Notes under the pieces: model-generated | Databases searched by the model: none | What the model was told of the DNA's origin: nothing | What the model saw: the letters and a program-made list of their open reading frames with translations, nothing else | Source of the DNA: Lamellibrachia columna | Taxonomy: Eukaryota; Annelida; Polychaeta; Sabellida; Siboglinidae | Direction: 5' to 3' | Length of the DNA: 64,000 bases | Assembly: GCA_963662155.1 (NCBI GenBank) | Contig: OY759270.1 | Location: 56,086,374 to 56,150,373, forward strand | Part shown: positions 1 through 11,090 of the stretch, one piece after another | How positions within the stretch are numbered: the first letter of the stretch is position 1 | How the letters are laid out: every line of letters begins with the position of its first letter | Made by a program: the position numbers and the translations under genes

Positions 1-188
1 GGCGCGCGGTAGTAGGCGGACGGACCGCTCTTCTCGGGCGAGTGTGCCCCAGGTCCCGGCGTCTTGAAAGGCGACGGGCCGCTACGACGACTGTAGAGTG
101 AGTAGTGTGGCGTGCCGTCCCTGGGTGATCACAGCACAGAGTGAGGACAGCGACGATAGCGTATATACATTGTCAGTGCTTTCATTAG
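1..188. other. GC-rich edge sequence, no gene seen
   Basis: GC-rich sequence with several CpGs. It could belong to the promoter or 5' end of a gene beyond the left edge, but no exon is recognisable. Confidence 0.3.
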
Positions 189-657
189 CTACAATCTCCT
201 GGATATCACTGGAATAGCACGACAAGACAATCTCCTGGATATCTCTGGAATAGCACGACAAGACAATCTCCTGGATATCACTGGAATAGCACGACAAGAC
301 AATCTCCTGGATATCTCTGGAATAGCACGACAAGACAATCTCCTGGATATCACTGGAATAGCACGACAAGACAATCTCCTGGATATCACTGGAATAGCAC
401 GACAAGACAATCTCCTGGATATCTCTGGAATAGCACGACAATACAATCTCCTGGATATCTCTGGAATAGCACGACAAGACAATCTCCTGGATATCTCTGG
501 AATAGCACGACAAGACAATCTCCTGGATATCACTGGAGTAGCACGACAAGACAATCTCCTGGATATCTCTGGAATAGCATGACAAGACAATCTCCTGGAT
601 ATCACTGGAGTAGCACGACAAGACAATCTCCTGGTTATCACTGGAAAAGCACGACAC
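189..657. repeat. minisatellite, 36-bp unit, about 13 copies
   Basis: Unit contains ACAATCTCCTGGATATCACT and then GGAATAGCACGACAAG. Copies vary mainly at a TCT/TCA position. The 36-bp length keeps frames open, giving a spurious 12-residue repeat peptide on the minus strand. Confidence 0.95.
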
Positions 658-947
658 GACAGAAGCGAATATTTGACCCTGATCAGCTCAGCAGGGAGGA
701 TCAGGCTCCATGATGGATCAGTTCACTAAGCTCCCACATCGTGGATCATCATTTGTAGACACGGTTGTGAATCTCACAAGGACATCGTCACACCTTACCT
801 GCCGTCTCGGTAGATCTTTTGCTCCGGGAGATGACACGGCCCTGGACTGCAGTCGTCCGTCATCTTGCCGTGACGGATGCCGAATGCGTAGGCCGGGCTG
901 CGGAAGTGGACACTGCGAGGGTCGTGCGTCTGGAGGCAGCAAGGGGA
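658..947. other. unique spacer, no gene recognised
   Basis: Moderately GC-rich unique sequence between two arrays. Open frames of 74-84 codons on both strands show no recognisable domain. Confidence 0.4.
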
Positions 948-2090
948 GATTGGCAACTCAGTAAAGGAAGATTGTCAACTCAATAAGGGAAGATTGTCAA
1001 CTCAGCAAGGGAAGATTGTCAACTCGGCAAGGGAAGATTGTCAACTTAGGAAGGGAAGACTGTCAACTCAGCAAGGGAAAATTGTCAACTCGGCAAGGGA
1101 AGATTGTCAACTTAGGAAGGGAAGACTGTCAACTCGGCAAGGGAAGATTGTCAACTCAGCATGAGAAGACTGTTAACTCGGCAAGGAAGACTGTCAACTC
1201 GGCAAGGGAAGACTGTCAACTCGGCAAGGGAAGACTGTCAACTCGGTAAGGGAAGACTGTCAACTCGGCCAGGGAAGACTGTCAACTCGGCAAGGGAAGA
1301 TTGTCAACTCGGTAAGGGAAGACTGTCAACTCGGTAAGGGAAGATTGTCAACTCGGCAAGGGAAGATTGTCAACTCGGCAAGGGAAGACTGTCAACTCAG
1401 TAATGGAAGATTGTCTACTCGGCAAGGGAAGACTGTCAACTCGGCAAGGGAAGTTTGTCAACTCAGCAAGGGAAGATTATCAACTCGGCAAGGGAAGATT
1501 GTCAACTCGGCAGGGGAAGATTGTCAACTCTGCAAGGGAAGATTGTTAACTCAGCCAGGGAAGACTGTCAACTCGGCAAGGGAAGATTGTCAACTCGCTT
1601 TCGGCTAGGGAAGATTGTTAACTAAGCAAGGGATGATTGTCAACTCGGCAAGGGAAGATTGTCAACTCAGCAAGGGAAGATTGTTATCTCAGCCAGGGAA
1701 GATTGTCAACTCGGCAAGGGAAGATTGTCAACTCAGCAAGGGAAGATTGTCAACTCGGCAAGGGAAGATTGTTATCTCAGCCAGGGAAGATTGTAAACTC
1801 GGCAAGGGAAGATTGTCAACTCGGCAAGGGAAGATTGCTATCTCAACCAGGGAAGACTGTCAATTCGCAACTCGACAAGGGAAGATTGTCAACTCGGCAA
1901 GGGAAGGCTGTCAATTCGGTAAGGAAGATTGTTAGCTTAGTAAGGGAAGACTATCAACTCGGTAAGGGAAGATTGTCAACTCGGCAAGAGAAGACTGTCA
2001 ACTCAGTAAGGGTAGAGTGTCAACTCAGCAAGGGAAGAGTGTCAACTCAGTAAGGGAAGACTGTTAGCTCAGCAAGGTAAGTGAAGATTG
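948..2090. repeat. minisatellite, 22-bp unit, about 50 copies
   Basis: Unit core GGGAAGATTGTCAACTCGGC plus AA. It is degenerate, with ATT/ACT, TCGG/TCAG and CAAG/TAAG/CCAG variants, and a few copies are shortened by several bases. Confidence 0.95.
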
Positions 2091-2299
2091 TCTACGTATG
2101 TATCAGTATTTTTCCCGGAGTGGGGAGGCCCAGACTAGCCCGGGAATAGAACGTGGATGCTAAGCCCGAGTTGCAGAATTTATAATGGAATCAGAATTAG
2201 GCATTTTATTATATATTGTGATTTAGCGGATTTCGACACACTTTTAATAGCCCGAGTGGCTCGACCCTTATTGGGGGACAATGACAACTGTAGTGGGTG

Positions 2300-2402
2300 G
2301 AAGAGGAGAGGGATAAGAAAAGAGGAGAGGGATAAGAAAAGAGGAGAGGGATAAGAAAAGAGGAGAGGGATAAGAAAAGAGGAGAGGGATAAGAAAAGGA
2401 GA
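2300..2402. repeat. purine-rich minisatellite, 19-bp unit, about 5 copies
   Basis: Unit GAGGAGAGGGATAAGAAAA. It is followed to about 2460 by A/G-rich degenerate sequence. Confidence 0.9.
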
Positions 2403-2489
2403 ACAAGAAGAAAGAAGAAACAGAGAAGGACGAAAAATAAATATAAGGAGGAACAAAGAAGAATAATACTAGGGATGAAGTAGTTTAAA

Positions 2490-2850
2490 GGTCCCTCCGC
2501 AATTAAAGGTCCCTCCTCAGTTAACGGTCCCTCCTTAATTAAAGGTCCCTCCTCAAGTAATGTTCCCTCCTCAGTTAAATATCCCTCCTCAATTAATGGT
2601 CTCTCCTCAATTAAAGTTCCCTCCTCAGTTAAAGGTCCCTCCTCAATTAAAGTTCCATCTTCAATTAAAGGTCCCTCCTCAATTAAAGGTCCCTCCTCAA
2701 TTAATGGTCCCTCCTCAAGTAATCTTCCCTCCTCAGTTAAATATCCCTCCTCAATTAAAGGTCTCTCCTCAATTAAAGTTCCATCTTCAATTAAAGGTCC
2801 CTCCTCAGTTAAAGGTCCCTCCTCAATTAATTGTCCCTCCTCAATTCTAG
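2490..2850. repeat. 18-bp minisatellite, about 20 copies (left terminus)
   Basis: Unit TTAAAGGTCCCTCCTCAA, with TCCCTCC strongly kept. Variants include AAGTAATGTTCC and TTAAATATCC. Confidence 0.9.
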
Positions 2851-3118
2851 TTTTTGCTCGTCTAATTTAAAATTTCAAAAAGTTACCTAGTATCCACTAC
2901 GACAGGCTGACTCGTTTGTGTAACTTTTGTATGTAGTTTTTTTGTGTGTGAAATAGTCAGACAATCTATTTCAGTATGTAATGCTTGATCCAGAATGTCT
3001 TGAAATGAAAACGGAAACGTTGAAAACTCACGAATTTCGCCCTTGGTGAAATTTTATAACTTTGTCATGTCATCGGCGAGAGGATGGAAGTCACGCCCAT
3101 GATCAGCGTTGACCCTAC

Positions 3119-3319
3119 GAAGTGTTTACCGTTTTGGATATCCACTATTTTGAGCCTTGCCAGATGTAACGTCTAAGGTCAATTCTTTCGATAATTTTTT
3201 TTAAATACAAATGCGCAGTTTAAACCGACTGCGGATATTGCTTAAGCTATTCACACACACTACATATTAGGACATCAACGAACCGGATTCGCGACAGGCT
3301 AAATCAGTTAAAGGTGGAG
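3119..3319. repeat. inner inverted repeat, left arm
   Basis: Contains TTTTGGATATCCACTATTTT, AAACCGACTG, CTATTCACACAC and CATCAACGAACC in this order. The same blocks occur in reverse complement at 3511-3692. The left arm has extra bases in the middle. Confidence 0.85.
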
Positions 3320-3510
3320 TTTTAAACATAACAAAATGTATGATCTACACGCGTGTACAGCTCAGCGTTGAGAGTATATTCAATTTACTTTTTATTTCCA
3401 ATTGAAAATAGTAACATACACACCTTTAGAGTAGCACTTCCCCCAATGTCAGCGTAACATGTACATATTAACAGCAACATAATTATCTGTCAGCTTCTTC
3501 TATTATATTA

Positions 3511-3692
3511 ATCTCCACCCTCAACTGATTTAGCATGTCGGCGAATGCGGTTCGTTGATGTCCAAATATGTAGTGTGTGAATAGTTTAAGTAATATTCTC
3601 AGTCGGTTTAACAGAAGAGAGCGCATTTTGTTCAAATAATCGTTATATATAGCTAGGCTCAAAATAGTGGATATCCAAAACAGTAAACATTT
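3511..3692. repeat. inner inverted repeat, right arm
   Basis: Reverse complement of the left arm at 3119-3319 with moderate divergence; blocks such as GGTTCGTTGATGTCC and AAATAGTGGATATCCAAAAC match. Confidence 0.85.
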
Positions 3693-3715
3693 TGAGCAAA
3701 AACAGAAACGAGTAG

Positions 3716-4690
3716 CGACCTTTAACCAGGAGTGACCTTTAACCAGGAGGGACCTTTAACCAGGAGTGACCTTTAACCAGGAGTGACCTTTAACCAGGAG
3801 CGACCCTTAACCAGGAGGGACCTTTAACCAGGAGGGACCTTTAACCAGGAGTGACCTTTAACCAGGAGGGACCTTTAACCAGGAGGGACCTTTAACCAGG
3901 AGTGACCTTTAACCAGGAGTGACCTTTAACCAGGAGTGACCTTTAATCAGGAGGGACCTTTAACCAGGAGGGACCTTTAACCAGGAGGGACCTTTAACCA
4001 GGAAGGACCTTTAACCAAGAGGGACCTTTAACCAGGAGGGACCTTTAACCAGGAGCGACCCTTAACCAGGAGTGACCTTTAACCAGGAGTGACCTTTAAC
4101 CAGGAGCGACCCTTAACCAGGAGGGACCTTTAACCAGGAGGGACCTTTAACCAGGAGTGACCTTTAACCAGGAGTGACCTTTAACCAGGAGGGACCTTTA
4201 ACCAGGAGGGACCTTTAACCAGGAGTGACCTTTAACCAGGAGTGACCTTTAACCAGGAGTGACCTTTAATCAGGAGGGACCTTTAACCAGGAGGGACCTT
4301 TAACCAGGAGGGACCTTTAACCAGGAAGGACCTTTAACCAAGAGGGACCTTTAACCAGGAGGGACCTTTAACCAGGAGCGACCCTTAACCAGGAGTGACC
4401 TTTAACCAGGAGTGACCTTTAACCAGGAGGGACCTTTAACCAGGAGTGACCTTTAACCAGGAGGGACCTTTAACCAGGAGTGACCTTTAACCAGGAGGGA
4501 CCTTTAACCAGGAGTGACCTTTAACCAGGAGTGACCTTTAACCAGGAGGGACCTTTAACCAGGAGGGACCTTTAACCAGGAGTGACCTTTAACCAGGAGT
4601 GACCTTTAACCAGGAGTGACCTTTAACCAGGAGTGCTTTAACCAGGAGTGACCTTTAACCAGGAGTGACCTTTGACCAGGAGTGACCAGT
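3716..4690. repeat. 17-bp minisatellite, about 57 copies (right terminus)
   Basis: Unit ACCTTTAACCAGGAGTG with GGAGTG/GGAGGG/GGAGCG variants. A rare unit with TTTAATCAG at about 3944 recurs at about 4267 together with its neighbours, indicating a 323-bp (19-unit) block duplication. Confidence 0.93.
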
Positions 4691-5164
4691 GAGGAGTAGT
4701 GGATACCGGGGTGAGTTGTATTGTAACAACTTGTCCTGTCTCCTCTATTCCCAGCTCGACAATACTCTAGCCACGTCTATACGTGGCCAACACAGAGTTG
4801 AGCTGACGTGGAAGGAGAAGACAAAAGAAGAAGACAAATAAGAAAGATTGCTGCAGCTCTTACCGTCCGTCCGACGAGACTGGGCAGGCCGTAGCACGGG
4901 CCTGGACTCGCGTACATGGCCGCTATGGGCATGCGAGGTTTTGTGTATTCATACACCATGATGGCTGGTCACTCGATCGAGCTGAGGTGAATGGTCACGG
5001 TGTCCGGTGCTCCAACTATATCGGCACACTGTCGGAGTTTCGCGGTCCTTCGCTGGCGGACCGAGTAGAGTCGCTCTTGACCTGGAAGAAACATCAACGT
5101 TGGCTGTTTCGTCTGGGTCGAAAACGAAATCGCATGACCGAAAAAGAAAGCAGTAAAACGTACA
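4691..5164. other. unique sequence, no gene recognised
   Basis: Unique sequence between the foldback-like element and the next array. Open frames of up to about 110 codons run into the neighbouring repeat and have no recognisable domain. Confidence 0.4.
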
Positions 5165-5325
5165 CATTCAAGCGTACGCACACACGCACCCGTGTACGCA
5201 CACACGCACGTATGTACCCACATACGCGCGTATGTACCCACATACGCACGTATGTACGCACACACGCACGTATGTACGCACACACGCACGTATGTACCCA
5301 CATACGCACGTATGTACCCACATGT
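5165..5325. repeat. 20-bp minisatellite, about 8 copies, left of the LINE
   Basis: Unit ACGTATGTACGCACACACGC with ACCCACATACGC variants. The same unit resumes at 7338-7458, on the other side of a LINE. Confidence 0.92.
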
Positions 5326-7337
5326 AATATAATATAATAATAATGTTTATTGTCTCAAATAACATAAATTCATGTACATACAATCAATCAGCCGATCAGC
5401 TACTAAACACATTTAAGACAATGGAAAAGAAGCAAATTGCTGACGTTTCCTTTTTCAATTATAAATTAAATATATGATGCGCCACGACGTCTATTCTTTA
5501 TTTTTTTTTAAATCAATAAAATAAAATAAATAAAAAAGTAGGATTATTCACATGTGAATTATAGTAGACCAGTGTACAGCAGCTACTGTTGGAATATTAA
5601 CTTTGCTGTACATGTTGAAAATATAATACTAAGTTAACCAATAGTTGTTCACAAGTGATTTCTAATACTAGTACACCACTTTTGTCTAATCAATAACTTG
5701 TTTGTAATAAGATATGATAAAAAGGTTACCACAAATAAGTCATTCACATATAATAATACACAGGACTATTATAGTAAATTATACTGGTATATCACAATTG
5801 ACTAGAGTAATCTTGTTCGTAGGTTCCCCAGATTTGATGTTTCACTTTCTTTTTAAATATATAAATAGACGTATAATCATCCAAGTGGTTCTATGTAACA
5901 ATAGTATTCCATAATTTGGGACCAACATATGCCAATGTATTTTGTCTGGTGTTGGTTTTACAGTATGGTATTTTGTAAGTTATTTCTTGCCTCATTTTAT
6001 AACTGTGTAACATGATATGATGTGATATATTTGGTAACATACCCCTATTATGTTTATACATTAGCACGCAGCTTATATATTTGTTTAGTTGATAAATGTT
6101 CATAATTTGATATGTCTTAAATAAAAACTGTGTGTGGTTTCTTAATCCAACATGACTAATTATACGTATCATTCTTTTCTGCAATATATGAATTTTAGAT
6201 AAATATATTGTTGGGGCTCTTCCCCATACTACGTTACAATAAGTAATATATGGGTAAATAAATGTATAATATAGTTTAACCAATGTCTTCTTGTTCAGTT
6301 TGCTCTTTACCTTTTTGATAATGCCTATGCTCTTAGAAATTTTATTACATATGTACTTTATATGGTCACTCCAACTGATTTTATTATCTATTATCACTCC
6401 CAGAAATTGTGTATGATTAACAGTGTCTATTTCTATTCCATCTATGTATATGTCATTACGTCTGTTTCTTACACTGGGATTATTGCTAAAGGTCATTGTA
6501 CATGTTTTTTATATTCAGTGAGAGTTTATTAGTTTTAAGCCAAAGTGACAGCTTTTTTATTTCAGTATTTAAATATTTTTTCTATTTTTTCCAAATCTTT
6601 CTCTTGGATAAAAATGTTAGTATCATCTGCATACATAATGGGAAAGGTGATCTGAGAAACAGCACCTAAATCATTTATATATATAAGGAATAGTAACAGT
6701 CCTAATATTGACCCTTGTGGTACTCCACATGTTATATTTTTAAGAACAGAATTGATTCCATTATATTTTACTGTTTGTTGTCTTCCAAACAAATAACTTT
6801 GAAACCACTGGAGCGCTGTTCCTCTGATTCCATAATGATCTAGTTTTCTTAATAGGATATCATGGTTAACAGTATCAAATGCTTTAGCAAAATCTAAAAA
6901 TAGTCCAATTGCATGTTATTTTTTGTTCATTGCACTAGTTATTTTGTCAATTAGTATTGTTAAAGCCATATACGTCGAATATCCTTTTTTTAATCCAAAC
7001 TGGGAGTTTGACAAAATATTGTGTTTAACAATATATTTATTTAATCTATTATATATTAATCTTTCAAAAATCTTTGAAAATACTGGTAATATAGAAATAG
7101 GTCTATCGTTTTAGTGTAGCATCACCTTTCTTAAAAATGGGCACTACATTAGCTATTTTTAGTTCATCTGGTACATATCCTTTATCAAATGATAAATTTA
7201 TAATGTAGCATAATGGCCCAATCATACCAGAGTAAGTTTGTTTGATAATATTTGGTTTTATGCCATCCCAGCCGGAACTACAGTTTTTCAATTTCTCTAT
7301 AATTATCCTTATCTCATCTGTAGTTGCAGGTGCTAAA
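5326..7337 (-). mobile_element. 5'-truncated non-LTR retrotransposon inserted in the 20-bp array
   Basis: Reverse transcriptase remnant on the minus strand running from the first RT blocks (EIRIIIEKLKNCSSGWDGIK) to the C-terminal region. An A/T-rich tail at 5326-5345 marks the 3' end. The 5' end is cut at about 7338, exactly where the array resumes, so the element landed inside the minisatellite. The C-terminal part resembles Jockey/CR1-group LINEs; the clade is not assigned. Confidence 0.85.
5891..7330 (-). pseudogene. LINE reverse transcriptase, broken
   Basis: In order from high to low coordinates the pieces are: ANVVPIFKKGD; a segment with FLDFAKAFDTVNHDILLRKL (RT palm); FGRQQTVKYNG; CGVPQGSILG; YADDTNIF (catalytic Asp pair) at about 6610; and a 201-residue C-terminal stretch with TQFLGVIIDNKISW and NVVWGRAP. 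The frame changes at least between the palm piece (6562-6792), the C-terminal piece (5891-6496) and the N-terminal piece (7103-7340). It is therefore a pseudogene. Confidence 0.88.
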
Positions 7338-7458
7338 AACATATGTACCCACACACGCACGTATGTACGCACACACGCACATATGTACCCACACACGCAC
7401 GTATGTACGCACACACGCACATATGTACGCACACACGCACGTATGTACCCACACACTA
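7338..7458. repeat. 20-bp minisatellite, about 6 copies, right of the LINE
   Basis: Same unit as 5165-5325 (ACGTATGTACGCACACACGC), separated from it only by the LINE. Confidence 0.92.
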
Positions 7459-7754
7459 CAGTCCAGATTGTACACACTATCTCTTGCTTTAACACGAACA
7501 TAAACATGCCACGAATGGCTGGGATAAAGTCATTTCATTTTGAATTTAGCAGAATATAATAATATTATGGTCAAATCATGAAGGTTTTCTGTATTTACGT
7601 AAATATCCCATTAGATATAATTATGTGTAATAACATATAATCATGTATTCAATTACTAAACCATACAACAACTATTGTGAGAGGTATTGTGAGAGGTATT
7701 AAGCGACACAGTTTGTTTCGTTGCTGTCGATCAGTCTCAGAGCACGTCTCATGG

Positions 7755-7911
7755 GCCGAGGGCGGCGACGCGTGACGGGGAATAAAAACTAGTGACACGT
7801 CGAGCCGTGTGGAGAGAGCTGGCGACACAGTTTGGCTACAATATCCAACTGCTGTTTTGAGATAGTGAGTGAGTGAGTGAGTGAGTGGGTGGGTGGGTGG
7901 GTGGGTGGGTG

Positions 7912-7955
<44 letters not shown>

Positions 7956-7960
7956 TTCAT
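7755..7960. repeat. dispersed repeat copy ending in simple repeats
   Basis: Contains GTGACGGGGAATAAAAACTA, then TGGCGACAC, then CCAACTGCTGTTTTGA. It ends in GAGT, GGGT and GTGC tetranucleotide runs (7862-7955). A second, diverged copy lies at 16015-16190 in the same orientation. It is probably a small mobile element of unknown type. Confidence 0.6.
7862..7955. repeat. tetranucleotide microsatellite GAGT / GGGT / GTGC
   Basis: Three successive 4-bp repeat blocks differing by single substitutions, followed by GTTCATTCA. Confidence 0.97.
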
Positions 7961-10014
7961 TCACTTTAGTATTACGAGGTGTGTTAATTCCACAAATTAA
8001 TGGACCTTTTACACTAATTGGCCATTAATTGAAGTTCACTGTGGTCTTATTAAACTTCATTGGAGTTATTTTATTCTTGTACTGCGTCGTAATTACGACG
8101 TGAAAACTAGTTGGCTGATTTGTTGCGTTGCACAAAACAATGGCCAATTTCTACTTAGTCACTTCAAACGTCCATGGGACGGCAATCACAGAATGCAACC
8201 AATTAACGCGAAACCAAAGGCATGTTGTTGGGCTATGCACATAAGAGTTAATAAAAGCTAGCCATTTGCAACTAAAATCAAGAATATCATGCCAGTGGTT
8301 TACTCAGAATGTGTGCTAAAAGTGGGAGATTCTGACCAAATCTCAGTTATCATGGCGGCTGACATGTTGACCTTGGCGACCAATAAGCGCCTGTCAGAAT
8401 TAGGAAATGTAACGCAAAGTTTGTGTAAGCAGGAATAACCACAGTAAATACAGTGTCGATTTGTATACAGGCGCCAGGGTTCCGAGACCTTGGAAACGAC
8501 GTGACATGTTAAAGGCGCGCACAGTTCCATACATCGTCCAATTAAACGTGATTTAATGGATGGGACGGATGTACCGCCTTGATACATAATGGACACATGA
8601 CAGTGCGAATGGCCTTAATACACAGACGAGCGATGAATATGGCGAGAGCGCTTCTGCCAAAACGCCTAACAATCGCAGAACAACAATGGGCATTCTCTGG
8701 AAGCAATATTCGCCCGTCAACAGGCCGTACACCGCGGCGTGGAGCGAGTGTTAGCTCCAGCTCAAACAAAGGTTGTCGTCTGCACCAAACTTGAGCTGAA
8801 CTTGCTGAACTAACGTCGTCAGGCCCGACTGGCAATCCGCTGATAATCTCCCGTCTGTCTCATTCAAGCTCGAGCCGCATACATTTAGTCGGCGTTGTTA
8901 ACACGACAACAACGTATAAACCCGCGGCTGTCGCGTCTTTTAATTCAGTTCACGAACAATGCGACAAAGACGCGGCGTACAATAGCGTCTTTGTGAGCCG
9001 ACATACTATTAGGCATTGTACACGACGGATTGTTCGATGAGAATTAAACGATCTGTGCCGACTAAGAGCAGCGAACTGGCGTGCTTTGACTTGAAGAGGC
9101 ACTACATTAAACTTGCGTGTCCATTCACTGCTACAACGCAAGGTTATAGCGACGGGAACAAATCAACGAGAGCTGAATATTTATAAGACAGCACTCGCCA
9201 GCTGCGTCCACAAATCCGCAGATTTAGCCTCCTGCAAAGCACATTAGTATCGACCATTATAAAAGTATTTACAATACAAAAAGTGACCTGTTGTCATTTT
9301 TCATGGACAACATTAAGCATTACTGCCCCGCTGGCATATGACGCATATATGTTATGGCTGTTATAACAGATCGCGGTGTAACTCTTGCGTGACGACAGTT
9401 ACTCGGCGAGCCTCTAGAGGGCTGCATTGTTTGACTCCTATTACCCCATTGGATCTCTCGACAATCACTGACAAAATGTATTGACGTATTGAAATTCCAA
9501 TCAAATCATAATAACCTTAAAGAGAAAATAAACTATTTGAACTGCCGAATTATCTCCACTGACAAACAACAGGGAATCTGATAGGCGCTCGATAAACTGA
9601 AAAATAGTACCTAAAAATGTGTCATTAACAATCTAGAAAATGTCCATCCAAAGTTCTCAATTCTAGCTCGACGTATGCCGCGTTGCATAGCATTTGCATG
9701 TCGCTAGTTCTGGGCATAGACCCACAGAATAGCAACGCAACATCTACAACGACTCGTCGCATACTTTCATCTGAGAACGATCATAATATATAATTGATGG
9801 CTGCCTTCGAGTAATTACAGCAGTGCTGATTAAATTAACAATTCTGCTTCAAATTGTTTCTTGCCCTACAATTGGTGAACGCTGCAATAGTCGCCCAGAT
9901 CGCGTGTGTTCAAGTTGCAACATTGAACCCCGTCACAGGTTCACAGTTCTACTACAGCGCTACATTAAAGACAACTTCAAATGTAAATAACTGTGTCTCA
10001 GTTGTCTTTTTTCA
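7961..10014. other. about 2 kb unique sequence, no gene recognised
   Basis: Several open frames of 60-98 codons on both strands (8300-9141), none with a recognisable domain or clear splice context. No tandem array is seen. Confidence 0.4.
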
Positions 10015-11090
10015 AGAAGACGTGCATCTCTCTAGGTTTCTTCTTTCTACCCATTAAGCAAATATGAAGGTTGTGGGGCGCGATAGCATACCGATTAGAA
10101 GGCCGGACTCTCAATCGAGAGAACCCGGTTTCAAATCCCACTGCGGTCGCTTCGAACCTTTGGCAAGTTGCCACAGTTCACTCAGCTGTATAAATGAGTA
10201 CCTGGCAATACAGACAGTGGTGGATATGTGAACGAATAGCCTTCGCGCAGCAATTGCAGCGTGGCTGAATACTTCCCAAAGAAGTTGAGATGGCCTTGGA
10301 ATGAACAGGTCTGCCAGGGGGTGAAGTGTAAAGCGCTTTGAGCAGTCCTATGGACCGGATACCGCGCTATATAAGAACGTACCTTTACCTTTACCTTTAC
10401 CCATGATATCTCTCTGGGTTTCTTCTCTCTCCCCATTAAACAAATGTGAAGGTTGTACCCATGAGATCTATTTAGGTTTCTTCTCTCTACCCATTAAACA
10501 AATGTGAAGGTTGTACCTATGATATCTCTCTGGGTTTCTTCTCTCTCCCCATTAAACAAATGTGAAGGTTGTACCCATGAGATCTATTTAGGTTTCTTCT
10601 CTCTACCCATTAAACAAATGTGAAGGTTGTACCCATGAGATATATTTAGGTTTCTTCTCTCTACCCATTAAACAAATGTTAAAGGTTGTACCCATGAGAT
10701 CTATTTAGGTTTCTTCTCTCTACCCATTAAACAAATGTGAAGATTGTACCCACGATATATCTCTAGGTTTCTTCTGTCTACCCATTAAACAAATGTGAAG
10801 GTTGTACCTATGATATCTCTCTAGGTTTCTTCTCTCTACCCATTAAACAAATGTGAAGGTTGTATCTATGGTATCTTTCTAGGTTTCTTCTCTCTACCAA
10901 TTATAGAAATGTGAAGGTTGTACCCATGATATTTATTTAGGTTTCTTCTATCTACCCATTAAACAAATGTGAAGATTGTACCAACGCTACCCATTAAATA
11001 AATGTGAAGGTTGTACCTATGATATCTCTCTACGTTTCTTCTCTCTACCCATTAAACAAATGTGAAGGTTGTGCCCATGAGATCAAGTTG
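10015..11090. repeat. minisatellite, about 60-bp unit, about 12 copies, split by a SINE
   Basis: Unit contains TCTAGGTTTCTTCTCTCTAC, then CCATTAAACAAATGTGAAGG, then TTGTACCCATGATA. The first copy (10015-10072) is separated from the rest (from 10403) by the SINE. One unit near 10980 is internally shortened. Confidence 0.92.
10073..10402 (+). mobile_element. tRNA-derived SINE
   Basis: The 5' end looks like a tRNA: an A-box-like GATAGCATACCGATTAGAAG and a B-box-like GGTTTCAAATCCC spaced as in pol III promoters. A body of about 200 bp follows, then AAGCGCTTTGAGCAGT and CGCGCTATATAAGAACGTA, then a short ACCTTT tail. It sits between two units of a 60-bp minisatellite. It is probably not a working tRNA gene: the tRNA part is imperfect, with an extra base in the B box. 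Confidence 0.85.

Larger units (their letters stand above)
2490..4690. mobile_element. foldback-like element with repeat-filled inverted termini
   Basis: The left end is an array of an 18-bp unit (TTAAAGGTCCCTCCTCAA). The right end is an array of a 17-bp unit whose reverse complement is nearly the same (TTAAAGGTCACTCCTGG). Inside these lies a second inverted pair, 3119-3319 with 3511-3692, separated by about 190 bp. Long inverted repeats with tandem subrepeats are typical of foldback/Galileo-like DNA transposons (family knowledge). No transposase is present, so it would be non-autonomous. Target-site duplications were not identified. Confidence 0.6.

Noticed and set aside
710..964. Possible 84-residue protein
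   Set aside because: Both strands are open in this short GC-rich stretch, with no recognisable domain or splice context.
8300..9141. Possible exons in a relatively GC-rich region
   Set aside because: Frames of 60-98 codons on both strands without domain similarity; no consistent splice pairs were found.
10073..10160. Functional tRNA gene
   Set aside because: A and B boxes are recognisable, but the fold is imperfect and the sequence continues into a SINE body with a repeat tail.
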